A stretch of DNA of 64,000 bases from Ochotona curzoniae. Lineage: Eukaryota; Chordata; Mammalia; Lagomorpha; Ochotonidae. A program made the position numbers and the translations under genes. The stretch covers positions 24,890,001 to 24,954,000 of the forward strand of contig NW_024464918.1 of NCBI RefSeq assembly GCF_017591425.1. Reading direction: 5' to 3'. The notes beneath the pieces are model-generated. The model had not been told where the DNA came from. It saw only the letters and a list, made by a program, of their open reading frames with translations, and ran no database searches. Of this stretch, positions 21,346-33,012 are shown one piece after another (position 1 is the stretch's first letter; each line of letters opens with the position of its first letter).

Positions 21346-23119
21346 CCCAGTCCTCAGCTCTGTCTCACCAGAGTGACTTGTTTTTTTTGTTTTGAGACAT
21401 GGGGACTTGAGAATGGGGATTGTCTAAGACTCGGGTTTCCTTCCACTGTACTTTTGCCCACAGCAGATGTGTAAAATATGTTTGACAAAAATGTAATTCA
21501 GTCCACACACAGTTGTCTCTTCTGTATTCTTGTGAAGGATGAAATGGTAATTCAGTCTCCCAGCTATTAACAACTCCTGCTCTCATTTCCCTGCAACTAA
21601 CTTACGATTGTTCCTTTAATCAGACAGATTCCCCCCTTTCACTGATTTGGCTACAGTATTTCTGAAGCACTTTAGTGCTTGCAAAGAAACGGGAAATGTA
21701 TAAAGACATCATTATTACAAATATTGGGGTCTTCAAATCTCCTTGAATGTAGGCTGTTAGAACAAATATTGTGATAAATTTCAAAATGTGTTAGTTTCAA
21801 AAGAATTCCATATTCATTCCTAATCATTCCACCTTGCATTGAAATTTTTAACTCAGAGAAATCCCATTCCCAGCTAAGCCTCATAATTACATGAAAGAAT
21901 CATAAAACCAGTAGAAGTTCAAATATTAAGGAAGAAATTAAGGTTCAAATATTTGTGTCTCCCACCTACTTAAATATCTATAATAACTGTGATGATAGAT
22001 GACATTTAAGTGGGATTTTATAAATCAAAAGAAAGATGTGTTATCTTAGCTACTCATTTTGAAGTAAGGACCAAAACCAAAGCAAATCAAAATAGTGGAT
22101 TTTAAGCTTGATTTACTGTCTTGCATTTGGCAGGGAAAAAAAATTTAACTGAAGAAAATTCCTGTCCAGTCACTTTTTGATGTGATGAATGAAAATGAAC
22201 TACATTTGGGGAAAAAAAAAAAGAAGTAAAATGTAATTTGATGTGAGTTCACACTCACATACAGAGAAAAAGAAAGAGAGAGATGTGTAAGATTTGATCC
22301 CAAACCTGCACAGAGCAAACTCATCAGTCAGCCAGATTTTTGCTGGAATTCAGCAGAAATCCTGGATCCAGCTGGCTTCCTGTTCTTTTTTCATTTAAAC
22401 TATGGCAGACCTCAATAGAAGCCTAGGAAAGCTGTGAAACCCTTGAACTTGAACTGAATGTAGCAGAATGGAAGAAAAAATAAAGAAAGAAAAAAAATCT
22501 CCCTTTTCCACAAAGATCAAGGCAAGTGAAAAAATTAACTTTACATAACTGGATTCAAATTTTGCTTTTTTCCTCCAGTTCACCCTGCTATCTCAGTTTG
22601 GGTTCAGCTTCCAAGTTTTCATCATGCGCCCCATTCTCACATCAGGGGCAGTCACACAGAGGGGGGAAAGCAGGCTCTTTTGAAACAAAGTAGACTGCTA
22701 ATCTGCTCAGGGGATGACTCCTTGCTGGAAATTCATGACAGTCCTTAGAAACAGTTTGTGGCTTGACAAGATTTATATTGCAGCATGCACATTTCCTTCA
22801 CATATGTTGAAGGTGCAGTGCATTTATTGGGAAAAGCAAGGTTGTCACTGATGGCCAAGCTCCCTTCAGGACTTTCAAGCAGAGGGATAACCCATCTGTC
22901 AAAGTGAGCTCACACTTGACCAAGCGCTCTGCAGGCATCTCTGCCTTCTATTTTGAGTCTAAAAATGAGGAACAGGGAAAGGGTTTGGAAAAGAAGAGGA
23001 AGAGGCTATGCAGTGCTTTCAGCCTGAGAAAAATGCATATCATTTACTCCCACCACTACCCCCTATGGTGGTCTTAGAGGAGCCCTCCTTTACAAACAAA
23101 ATGTGGCTCTTTAGGTAAT
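21346..23119. other. unassigned DNA with a short palindrome
   Basis: ATGTGAGT and its complement ACTCACAT flank TCAC at 22241-22260. A-rich patches lie at 22135-22145 and 22210-22225. No gene or repeat is recognised in 1.8 kb. Confidence 0.5.
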
Positions 23120-23520
23120 TGCTATGGCTTGAACAGGATTTTGCCACCAAACTCACACAAGTGCTTAAATCCTAGTTATAAAGTAATTGTACTGAGAGGG
23201 TGGAATCTAATCCAGTCATGGTGGTGAGGAGGCAGGCCTTGTGCAGAGTGCATAGGTCACTGAGCATGTGCCATGAGAGGGTAGTTCCTGTGAGTGGATT
23301 GATTCTACAACCAACTTGAGCTCTGACTTTCTTTGCTTTCTGGATTCTTCCACTGCCCACACTGCACACTCTAAAATCCATATTGCCACCCTTAACAGAG
23401 GCCAAGCCTGTGAGGCATCTGATCTTGTACTTGAATCTCTCAAACCGTGAGCTCAGTATACTTTCCTCTTTACAGAATTATTGTCTCCAGTATTCGCTTG
23501 ATGTGGTTGGAAAATAATGA
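23120..23520 (+). mobile_element. MaLR-like LTR fossil
   Basis: Begins TGCTATGGCTTGAACAGG and runs through AAATCCTAGTTATAAAGTAA, TGAGAGGGTGGAATCTAATC, a TGAGTGGATTGATTCTACAA block, then AATCTCTCAAACCGTGAGCT and CTTTACAGAATTATTGTCTC. The order is that of MST/MLT-type LTRs. Divergence is high. Confidence 0.5.
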
Positions 23521-23689
23521 CTTGTGCAATAACTTAGTAAACATTAGCATAAAACAGACACTCAAGAAGTTGCAGATGGAAAGATAGAGGGGAGGGAGAA
23601 TATATAGAAAGATTGCCTAGAATCAGAAAGCAGCAAAGAGATTTGAGAGATATTTGAAGAAATAATTTTGTAGCATTAATAAAAATGAA

Positions 23690-23825
23690 TACTTAGCATT
23701 TCATACATGACAGATGCTATTCTAAGGGTTTTAGTAACTTCCATTTTGTTATTTTTATTTATATGAATGTTTATATGAACATTTAATCCTCAAATCAACC
23801 CCAGTTTAAAGATAAGATCAAGGAT
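23690..23825 (-). mobile_element. MIR fossil, antisense
   Basis: GATGCTATTCTAAGGGTTTT, AACATTTAATCCTCAAATCA and CAACCCCAGTTTAAAGATAA match antisense MIR ('ttctaagcgctttacatg... tttaatcctcacaacaac'). Confidence 0.6.
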
Positions 23826-24769
23826 CATAGATTCCCTCTAAACAGAACATCATATCACTTTTCTTGGGCAGATGACTTCCTGAGGAAGTAAGAGAAGCTG
23901 GGGATTCTGTGGGAATTCTGGATTCTAACGCTGCAGATGAAACTGCTTTGAAGCTTGAAGACAGGACATCCATACCCAATGTCATTCTTCTGGGTTTCAA
24001 ACAATTCTTTGGTCAGGGGGCAGCTGTGAGCTGGTGGCAGCCAGCGGCAGCATCAGCATCACCTGAGTGATGAGTACCCCTGCCTCATTTAGGGAGCCTG
24101 GGTGAGGTATCAGCAGGGCCCACTAGGTTCACAGCAGTGTGCCTGAAGAGACTCCATTTACATCAATGAAGTTGAGTTTGATGTCCAGGGCGTGCTCGCT
24201 TCATGGATGAAATGCTCTGTTTACATCTCAGAATAGCTTCAGAAAGTCATTGCTCAGATTTGGACCCTGTCTTCAAGTGGGGTAAGATGCCAGGAGCCAA
24301 TAATAAAGGTAATGGATTCAATCATAGAGTTCAGAAAGGCCTCATCCGGAAATCACAGCCAACCTCAAAGAGGGAGCCTGAGAATTCTTCCATATAGATC
24401 TAATCCTGTTCACCTTGTTAAGGAACAGATGAACTCTTTCCCACTAGCTACAGAATCATTACTTTACCTCTCAGAATTTCCAGTGGTTGCGTTGGTTGGC
24501 ACTGCATTACTAACGAGTCACTGAACATGTCACTCCTTTCTGTGCTCTGTTGCCTTTCTCCATGTGACCTTCACACACACCTGCTGTGCAGCTCTGGGCT
24601 TGCTCCTCCATTTCTTCTATCTTAGTATCCGCAACTGGAGTTAGTAATCCTCTTAGTGTAATGTTCCCGAAGAGATTTATATGGGTTCCTCAGTCTGCTC
24701 TCCCCTCAAGGGACATATTTTCTCACTTGGACATTATTATTATTTTTTAATCCAGTGGAACAGTGAGGG
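23826..24769. other. unassigned DNA, possible MER20 trace
   Basis: GCAGCATCAGCATCACCTGA near 24045 is the best-known MER20 word, but the rest of a MER20 cannot be followed. No other element is seen. Confidence 0.35.
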
Positions 24770-24965
24770 CTCTTTTAGTTGCAAGTAACAGAAACCCAAA
24801 CTAACTTAAGCTAAAAATGCATTTTATTAGTTCCTGGAACACAGAAGCCTAGGATGAGGGCCTATCCTCAGATATGGCTGAATCCAAGAATTTTAATAAT
24901 GTCAGCCTTCTCTCTCTCAGTTTTGGCTCTGTGCTGACAAGTCAGTAATGTGACCATAGCAGCTT
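24770..24965. mobile_element. ancient interspersed repeat, family unassigned
   Basis: TTGCAAGTAACAGAAACCCA, CTAACTTAAGCTAAAAATGC and ATTTTATTAGTTCCTGGAAC resemble a widespread mammalian MER-class repeat whose name I cannot fix. Confidence 0.3.
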
Positions 24966-26804
24966 CTTGCCATTATTCCTTTTTGTTTTAATAATCATAT
25001 TGGGTAAACAAATGTCATGTATTTCACACATAGAGATTGAGGTGAATAAGTATACTGTCCACCTTATCATCCCTGCTGCCCATGGATCCACGCTTCTTCC
25101 TCATTCCTTTCTTTTAAAAAAGTTTTTACAGTGACATACCTTTGGGTGAACTTCATAATCAGCACACTGTTATCTATCATTCCTGCAGACAGCCTTTCTC
25201 ATGGAAGGGGCAAGCCCTCTCCACAGTGACACCCCCCCCCCAAATATTCATAAATAATGAGTCCAAATAAAAAGAGTGCCACCCTCTCTCGAGGGTCGTT
25301 AATGATTCACAGTGGGCCCTGTTGGTCCTACACCCATCAGTGCCCACTGGAGAGTTTCCTGAATGGAAGAGAGCACTGTGCTGTAGAGCATGGAACAGAG
25401 AGGGAAAGCAAGCAGTCTACAGATACTCAAGCTAATATCACTGCACGTGAAAAAAGAGAGTTTGGGGAAGAAACCAAAGCGAGGGAATTAGGCGGAAGGA
25501 AAGATTGAGTAAGAGGAGGGCAGAAGAGGAGACAATGTGCAAGATGCCACTGCCAAGCTGGACCAGCTGGCAAACTTACAGGAAGTTAGGGCATCAAGCC
25601 TGAGGGCCGTCAGCTAGTACCCTTGGGAAATTTCTGTTCTACTGAGAAGCAGTAAAAAGCTTGGTTCTGTTTTAAAACAAATATTCTTACTTTGCAGGGC
25701 TTCAAAATAAGGAATCTCATAAAATTTTATGGATATGGGAAGAAAAGTCAGAGGGGTTTTGGCTTTAGCAAGTAGTTAAAATATATTCTCTTTCAATCTT
25801 TTAGGAACCTAATAAAAAGTCCCAGAGATCCAAATGGAATGCTTTTGGCCCTAGTTAAACTTTGACTAACTTTACATTTTAAAAATGCGATCAGTTCATG
25901 GAAAAGTAGAGGATAAGAACTTTGTGTGCATGAATTATTTTTTGTTGTTTGCCTGTTTTCTTGCCCTGGTTTTGTAGATTGTTTTGATTTTTTTTTTTCT
26001 GTCTCTCCAAATGTTGACTCAGATTTGTCTTAGTGTTATTACAGCATCTGCATTTAAACAATGGTCTTAGTCACACTGGGATGTGGCCACAAGAAAAGAA
26101 ACGTTGAGTGTTTGTCCACAAAGCTGGCATGGGTGACTCACTTATCAACAGACTGAGGCTCTGAGCTGTTTTCTGAAATAGCAGACCCAGGCTCCTCGGA
26201 TTAAGGGAAACCTCTCATGACATAGTTCACCTAGAGAAGCGTGTTGGCATCACTGAAATAGCTGGCTGGGTGGGAATCCTACTTGGGATGTAGCATCTCT
26301 AGCCTATACTAGACAAATTTGTACATGTCAGCCACATGTGAGTCAATTTACTGCCAGCATATGGTGCTGGAGAGCTGCTGTCTGACTGGGTGGGCATCAA
26401 AAACAGCGATGGCACAAGGGATGGTTTAAGTCTTTATCATAAACTCCTCCAAAGCAAACCTGAATAATCAAGTTTGAAAGACCCCGTTGCAACTGCATTG
26501 CTACGTATCATCTCTCTTATAAAGCAGGTTTTACCTGTATGTTTAATTACACAAAACAACACATTTCTAGTCTGTGCATAACTCTGTTTTAAAATCATAT
26601 TCCTTGTGACTGCATCTTGCAAGGAAATATTGTTTAAGTACATTTTAATCATGGGATACTTCTTTGGAGTAAACAGGGTTGTCTCTGGAGGGAGAATCTT
26701 TATGGTGCGGACTTTAATTTCTTTCTTAAAAGGTTACCTGCACTTTACAGAATGGGTTTCTCATTTCCACAATCCACATGGAAGATTCCCCCACTGATTT
26801 CTTG
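24966..26804. other. unassigned non-coding DNA
   Basis: A C-run lies at 25230-25240 and a T-run at 25989-25999. TCAGTTCATGGAAAAG at 25891-25906 may be a remnant of the MITE-like family described at 34713. The open frame at 25257-25508 has no domain. Confidence 0.45.
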
Positions 26805-26944
26805 ACTCCTGGTTAGGTCTGCCTCAGCCCTCCTTGATTGTTGCAGTTATCTGGGAAATGAAATAACAAGTGAAAGCTTTCTCTCTCTTTTTCCCTTTCT
26901 TGCTCCCCATCACTATCTGTTTACAAATAGATTTAAAAAAACCA
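26805..26944 (+). mobile_element. CSINE, 3' half only
   Basis: TTGTTGCAGTTATCTGGGAA, TGAAATAACAAGTGAAAGCT, TTCTCTCTCTTTTTCCC and TTTACAAATAGATTTAAAAA correspond to the last 130 bases of a sense CSINE. The tRNA-like head is gone. Confidence 0.7.
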
Positions 26945-27028
26945 CACACATTGTTTTAAAAGTCTGGCTTTCCCTGATATTCCTAGGTTTGGCCTCCAAA
27001 AGACAAAACAAAACAAAATGACCAAACC

Positions 27029-27172
27029 CAGTGGTTCTCAAACTTTAGTGTGTGTGAAAGTCTCTCAGAGAGTTTGCTAAAAATGCATCTTTAGCTCCAG
27101 CAGGTCAGAGCTGCACTTCCAGTCTGAAAGTCTGAGCAATCAACCTAAGCATTTCTAAAGGCAAGCCCTTAC
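27029..27172 (+). mobile_element. MER20-type hAT fossil
   Basis: Opens with the terminal inverted repeat word CAGTGGTTCTCAAACTTTAG, followed by a degraded AGAATCACC block, GAGAGTTTGCTAAAAATGCA and GAGCAATCAACCTAAGCATT-TCTAA. The right terminal repeat is missing. It is a non-autonomous DNA transposon remnant. Confidence 0.7.
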
Positions 27173-28034
27173 CTGGAGAAACAGTGGTACAGTGGCTGGG
27201 AGTTTAGGGCCCAGCAATGATAGAGCTCAGGTATGCTCTGGTTTTTCTGCCACTAGGTGAGTTCATTGAGCTTTCTATCCCTGTTTTTCATTCTGTAAGA
27301 TGGAGAAGTTATCAGTTCCTATCTCATAAATTTGCTAGGTAGAATCAAAGAACATTATGATATCAGTTAAGCACAATGCAAAGATTGGTGCAAAGTGAGC
27401 GCTAATAAAAGTTTCCGGATGGCTGAGTGTAAGAGAAGTGTATCATTAGAAACAGCTCTGCAGATAAATAAAACGCTTTCCTGAATCTGCCTTATAACAA
27501 AAGGGTCAAAGATAAAGAGAGGGAGGCTGCCAGGAGATGAGACTGCACTGACCAAACGTATCAGCCATGTTCAAGACCAGGAAATCCTCTTTAAGAGGAA
27601 CCATACAACATAGGTGCATGACAGAGTATTATAAATGACAATGTCAATTATGACTGCCAACTCTCTAATCAGCTAATACTAAACTGAAGCAAAGAAGGAT
27701 GAAGTAGGATTGTTGTATACACAGTGGAAATAAAAGGAAACAAGACCAATTGTATAAGAAGAGAAGAACACATTTTATGGATTGAGAAGAAAACATAAGC
27801 AAGATGCCCTGGGAGATGCCATTGTGGGTAATGAAGGTCATGATAAGTAAATATTAAATAACTGTAGTGAATTCAGAAAACATCTGCCGCTCATTTGCCC
27901 TTAAGTGTTCCAGGTTTTATTTCAACTAACAGCCTGTTTTTCTTAAACTCTAAACAACTATTATTTTTGTAAATATTTTAGCTGTTTTTAATAGTTGACC
28001 TGTAATAATTAACTCTAATTTTTATAATTACTAC
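27173..28034. other. unassigned non-coding DNA
   Basis: 27230-27400 carries words like GGTGAGTTCATTGAGCTTTC and TATCTCATAAATTTGCTAGG that may be a very decayed MIR. The rest is unassigned. Confidence 0.4.
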
Positions 28035-28195
28035 TTAATGAGCACTTACTATGTGCATGCAAAGCATTTGATATTCATTATTTTAATTATCAGTCACAAC
28101 AACTCTTAAAGATAGGCTGTCACCTTCTTGATCTCATAAATCACAAGTGCCAGAGCAATTTTTTGACTCAGAGGACCTAGCCACTGTGTGTTTCC
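28035..28195 (-). mobile_element. MIR fossil, antisense
   Basis: TTAATGAGCACTTACTATGT, GCATGCAAAGCATTTGATAT, CACAACAACTCTTAAAGATA and CAAGTGCCAGAGCAATTTTT follow antisense MIR from end to core. Confidence 0.75.
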
Positions 28196-29004
28196 CAGTA
28201 CACTTGTTTCTTCCTCCCAGTGGGGAGTAGTCACTGTGCTTACCCCAATACCAAAGAAGGCTCTTGTCCTGTGTGCCACACATGGCCTGCCTCACCATGA
28301 TGTCTCTTCACGGAACCATGTTTTCAGCCCTTTTTTTGATAATGGATAGAAATAGACAGTTACTGAGTTAATAAATGGCTTTGGGCATATTACATAATAC
28401 TTCTTTTATATCACACAGAAAATGAGAAAAAAATATTTGGACAAGCATATTCAATGTTGAGGATGATAGTGGTTGAGATACATTAACAATTTGAGAAAGG
28501 CATCTGGCTAAGCACGTTATGTAGTATTCCTTCTTGAATTCGCCTGAGTCGGTGGTTAGCCATATTCTTTACTATAAACATAAAAGTAGATAAAGAATCA
28601 AAACCTTAGCTGAAAAGACCAAGGATCCACAAGTTGTAAGTGGCCACATCAGAACTGGAAGTCAGGAGACAGGGGTTTGTGGTTTTAAGGCATAGCAGGT
28701 AACACAAATGAGGCAGACAGGTCACAAAAGGGGCCAGGGCAAATGCCAGAACTCATGGGGACAGCTAGACATTTCCAACATCTTGAGGCTATGAAGGAAT
28801 GCAAGTCCAGTCTTCTGATTTTGTTAAGTCATACACATTTTTAGTGTGAAATCTGATTTTTAAATGTGGTGACCTATTTATTCCAAATGTGTTTTTTTGT
28901 GAACATTTCAAAAACGAAATAAAAACATTTGTGGGCAGAGTGCCATCTGGGCACCTGTGTTTAAGGTTCTGTGCTGTTAGTTACATAGGAATTTCAGTGT
29001 CTTT
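28196..29004. other. unassigned non-coding DNA
   Basis: Nothing nameable. AT-rich towards the right boundary with the L1 piece. Confidence 0.5.
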
Positions 29005-29400
29005 TAAAGAATAATAATTATTATTTCCCATGATATAATTTTACAGCTTTAGGCATACCCCCTTCTGCCTCCCCTTTCTCTCTTCCCATTTTCTCCTCCC
29101 ACCATTTCCCCCATGTTATCACAGTAGTTTAATACTTTAGCAACAGTTATAATTTTAATATTCATAGTGGCATTATAGGTAGAGGCAAAGGTAGGCAATC
29201 TAATCTACTGTCAAGGTATGTTTAGCAGTTTAACGTTGGAAGTCCTCCTTTTATTCAGTAGTAGAGAATAGAGAAGCATACTGTAACATGCCTGGTATGT
29301 TAGTATCCATTATACAGTTCATCTGTGAGAATATATTTGTTGACCTATGTGTCTATTTCCACTGTATTTAGAATAAAGGTTGCCTTATGTCAGAGAGAAC
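29005..29400 (-). mobile_element. L1 3' UTR, antisense
   Basis: TAATTATTATTTCCCATGAT, then a long pyrimidine tract (29057-29108: CCTTCTGCCTCCCCTTTCTC and so on), TTTCCCCCATGTTATCACAG and AGTTTAATACTTTAGCAACA. This is the mirror of the sense 3' UTR at 36690-37014 (polypurine tract, then tail). The right limit is uncertain. Confidence 0.6.
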
Positions 29401-30361
29401 ATTCCAGTGTCTTCTGTATCATCTCTTCCAGTTGTTATTTCCAGGTCTGCCATTCTTAATTCTATGCCTTCCTCTTCCTTGTTGGTTCTAAGATCCAAAG
29501 CTAGCAAAATCGGAAGCTCAGTACACCATTTTCATCACAGGATTTTATTCCTAAGGCTCTCTGTTCCCAGAAGTAGCCTTGCACTGCTCTGATCCTAAGA
29601 CTGATATGTGTTTGCATCTTACCAAGGTGTAAGGACTTTTATTCAACAAAACATGTGTTACTCTTTGGAGCTTCCTTCCGTTTTTTTACTTGGGAGAGAT
29701 TGAATAGATACTCTCCTGAAGCAGAATTCCTTCAAAGTTTGAGTGAAATGGTGAGCTCATGAATCATGCCCTTGAATGTTTTATTGTTCATGATAGTCTC
29801 TGTTTACCTCCTTTTACCCTGTTGCACCATGTTGCAGTGGCAGTGCTCTAACAAGGAAATTACCTCCATCAATGTTTCCAAATTGCTACCCCAAAATCTA
29901 CTTTGGCGGACCAAGTCTCCCTTGCAGGAATTTTCCGCACAGACAGCTGGGTTCTCAGGGCACTATATCTTCATCCCATTTTCAAAGCAGTCGAGGGAAG
30001 TTGCACAGGCTGAGCAAGCCTGAGCAGCAGCTCTTCTTCATGAGTTGACTCTCCTTCCCACTCTTGTTTATTAATATCTGGGCAGAAATGTGACCGAGGG
30101 AAGTTTTGATGTGCACAGGAGGAAGGCCATCACAAATGAACAGTCTCAGTTTAATATAGTACCAACCAAGTGGGCTGTGCTGAGCAGTGGAGAAAAATGG
30201 ATAGAAAGTCTATTTTTCACAAAATAACTGTATGCTAATTTGAATCAGAAAATAAGCTACACTGTAAAACAGAAAATGAAGAACTCTGGCAAGGCATTGC
30301 AGGATGGGCCCATGGATTCATAGATGTCGTTTCTCTCTGCGAAATAAGACTTATTTGGAAA
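29401..30361. other. unassigned non-coding DNA
   Basis: The + frame at 29766-30023 begins with a hydrophobic stretch like a signal peptide but has no further support, so I leave it uncalled. Confidence 0.45.
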
Positions 30362-30375
30362 TTGATGAGTGCTTT

Positions 30376-30700
30376 AAAAAAAAAGATTTATTTTTATTAG
30401 AAAGTTAGATATACAGAGAGGAGAAGAGATAGAGAGGAAGATCTTCCATCTGACAATTCACTCCCCAAGCAGCCGCAACAGCCAGAGCTGAGCTGATCTG
30501 AAGCCAGGAGCCAGGAGTCTCTTCTAGGTCTCCAACGAGGGTACAGGGTCTCAAGGCTTTGGGCCATCCTCAACTGCTTTCCCAGGCCACAAGCAGGGAG
30601 CTGGATGGGAAGTGGGGCTGCTGAGATTAGAACTGGTGCCCATATGGGATCCTGGCACGTGTGAGGCAAGGACTTTAGCCACTAGGCTACTGCACTGGGC
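30376..30700 (-). mobile_element. young CSINE with perfect target-site duplication
   Basis: Antisense, full length. T-rich tail with AAGATTTATTTTTATTAGAA, GGAAGATCTTCCATCTGACA, CAAGGCTTTGGGCCATCC, TTTCCCAGGCCACAAGCAGG, CCCATATGGGATCCTGGCAC and the head TAGGCTACTGCACTGGGC. TTGATGAGTGCTTT flanks it identically at 30362-30375 and 30701-30714. Confidence 0.96.
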
Positions 30701-30742
30701 TTGATGAGTGCTTTTTGAGAAATGCAATGTAAGTGAGTCGTT

Positions 30743-30756
30743 AAAATGTCTGCATA
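30743..30756. repeat. 5' target-site duplication of the composite element
   Basis: AAAATGTCTGCATA, preceded by TT, so the nick site reads TT/AAAA, the preferred site of the L1 endonuclease. Its partner is AAAAATCTGCATA at 33000-33012. Confidence 0.8.
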
Positions 30757-32999
30757 GGAACACTGCCCACTATGGGCGCTAGCTGCCACCGTTGCACCTC
30801 TGCAGGCACATGAGCTCGTGGGAGTCTGGGAGTGCAGGCTTGCAGGAGGCCTAGAGGATAGCACCGGTAGGGGTAGATCGGGACTTGGGGGTTCATGCCA
30901 AGGCAGCCAGAGTGAGCCTAGGGATTTCCCACATGCTTGGTCCCAGGAGGAGTAGGAGGAGGGGAGGAGGGAGCCCTAGATTAACATGCTGGTATGGTGT
31001 GCTGATGGAAAGAGCTTGGGAGACTTTGAAAGGACTTGGGACTTGAGTGGAAGGAGGGGTAAGGTTCCAGGCCAGCACACATGCCAGGATCTTTGGACCC
31101 TAATAGGCAGGTAGAGCTCCAGGCCTGCAGACCACCCCACTGGAATACTGGGCTTCGGAATACAGAGCTAGGGAACCCATGCACTCCCCGGCACAAGGAC
31201 TATGTATTGCTGAGGGAAAGGGGTAAGGGAATGTGTGAGAGAGTGGACCACTGAAGGAGTGGTTGAAGGTGAGGAATGAGTTCCAATGACAAGGCCGCTG
31301 CACTTGCAGGAAGCATAGGGACTGATTCCTAGCAATTTGGAGGTGGCAGAGGGTTGGGGGGAGATCTAGAGGAACTTTAAGGGTCAGACTGGTGCACCAG
31401 CCCACATGAGAGACCTGAGCTGGACTAATTAGCATCAACCACCACTGACACCACTCACTGGCACACACTAAAGTTAGGCTGGGGGCCTAACTGGCAGGGC
31501 TAGATCACGGTACCCAACAGTGAGAATCGGAACAGGAGATGGGTGCTGTTGGGCTGGGCCATGACACTAACCAGCATGTGAGAGAACCAGGTCTGGGAGC
31601 AGATTCTGTGGGGGATATGTGAGCCCATCCCTGTAGTACTACGATTTCCACTACGATTTGCTTAAGAGCTGGGGGTAGTGACAGGCTGAGCTAAGCATGA
31701 ACATGGAACCATCCTGACACTTGTGGGTTCTAGGGTTGGAAACAGGGTGGGTTGGTCTAGGCTGAAGCACTCATAGGCACCTCCAAGAATAGGGTGTGGG
31801 GAAGGCTGCAGCATCCACCAGCTCGTACAAAGGCCGTAATGGAGGGATACGGGTGAGGGGAGACTATGCTGGGTGAGGGCCTAGCACCTGCTGGCACATG
31901 TGAGATCTGGCTCTCTCTGATGGGCTATAGCTCCCACTGGTGAGCATGAGAACAGGGACTGGGAGCGGTCCTGGCTAAATAGGTGGTGGCACCCACTGAC
32001 ATGAGTGGAGTTGGTTGGATTGAGCTAGGCTTCAACACCCATTGACATGTATGAGAGCTGAATGGTATGTGGGACAACTGGACCAATCTACTGCACATAC
32101 AGGCAAGCACAGGAACCAGGGCTGAGGGTGAGTCTGATGGGGGGTTATTAGGGGTCACTCTGACTAGGCTGCAGTTCCCACTGGTATACATAAGAGCCAA
32201 GTGTGTAGTGGGCTGGGTTGGACTGGGCCATAGCATCCATTGGTTTGCAAAAGAAATGGGACTGGAGACAAAACTGAGCCAGCAGTTACAACTGTCAGTG
32301 TGTGCATACACTGATGTGGGTGGCAGAGTGTGCCAGACCCCATACTGGCAAGCACACACAAAAGTTAGGTCTGGGATCACCTTAGACAAGGTTTATTTGG
32401 AGATACCCTCAACCATTGGACTCAGAACTTCAACCATGGGGAGAATTGCAGGATTTGTGGACTGACCATAGAGTGCATGTGTCAGAACTGGGCCTCCTCA
32501 GTGGCTAAGATGGAACCATAGCTAGCAAGCTTATCTGCACATTGAGGATATGGCAATCTATCAGGGCCTGTAGAGGATATGTGGTACCATAGCAGAGGAA
32601 GGAAGGCAAAACAAATTGGACAACCACCCCCACCAAGATTTGACCACAAAGATCTGGGCAAATGGAGACTCTAAGGTGGACTATGTCAGCCAAAGGACCT
32701 TGAAAGCATTCCCTCATCTTTGGATCTGTTAGATCGACAGCATTTCAGAACTATCAGAACATGTTCCACATCAGGGATCCTGGGATGACATAGGAAGCCA
32801 TTCCCCATTCCCTGGGTACTGAGGCAGTTGGAAGACTGGATGTGGCTTCTCCCTTTATTTCTACCCTTCCCACAGTACAGGAGGAAGAAAGAGAAAATTT
32901 GGAAACAATGGTCTCACCTATTTTTCCCTGGTCCTCAACCCTTCCCACCTTGATCGACTATGTAAACATAATCAAAAATAAAATTTAAAAGTACAATTT
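30757..32999 (+). mobile_element. composite retroelement with internal degenerate repeats, 2.2 kb
   Basis: Three zones. A GC-richer 5' zone (30757-31390) includes a G-rich polypurine block at 30946-30973. A middle zone (about 31390-32380) is a degenerate array of some 13 units of 45-75 bp built on GGGCTGCAGCACCCACTGG plus a CATGCATGAGAGCC-type and AGGGCTGGG-type part. A unique 3' zone ends in AATAAA (32977-32982) and an A-rich tail. No ORF2 or ORF1 sequence is seen. Target-site duplications at an L1-type site show it moved by L1 machinery. It may be a non-autonomous SVA-like element, or the 3' UTR of a lagomorph L1 that I do not recognise. It differs from the L1 3' UTR at 36690. Confidence 0.75.
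31390..32380 (+). repeat. degenerate tandem array inside the composite element
   Basis: Recurring anchors: GCATCCACCAGC (31811), TAGCTCCCACTGGTGAGCAT (31928), GTGGCACCCACTGACATGAG (31986), CACCCATTGACATGTATGAG (32036), GCAGTTCCCACTGGTATACA (32170), TAGCATCCATTGGTTTGCAA (32231). The spacing of about 50-60 bp is not constant, and units differ strongly, so the array is old. Confidence 0.75.
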
Positions 33000-33012
33000 A
33001 AAAATCTGCATA

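Noticed and set aside
29766..30023. Open frame with a signal-peptide-like start
   Set aside because: A hydrophobic N-terminus alone is weak. There is no splice context, no conserved domain and no polyadenylation signal in place.
31925..32389. Minus-strand open frame of 154 codons, the longest in the window
   Set aside because: It lies inside the degenerate array of the composite element, is antisense to it, has no domain, and a second frame (+, 32067-32465) is open across the same DNA.
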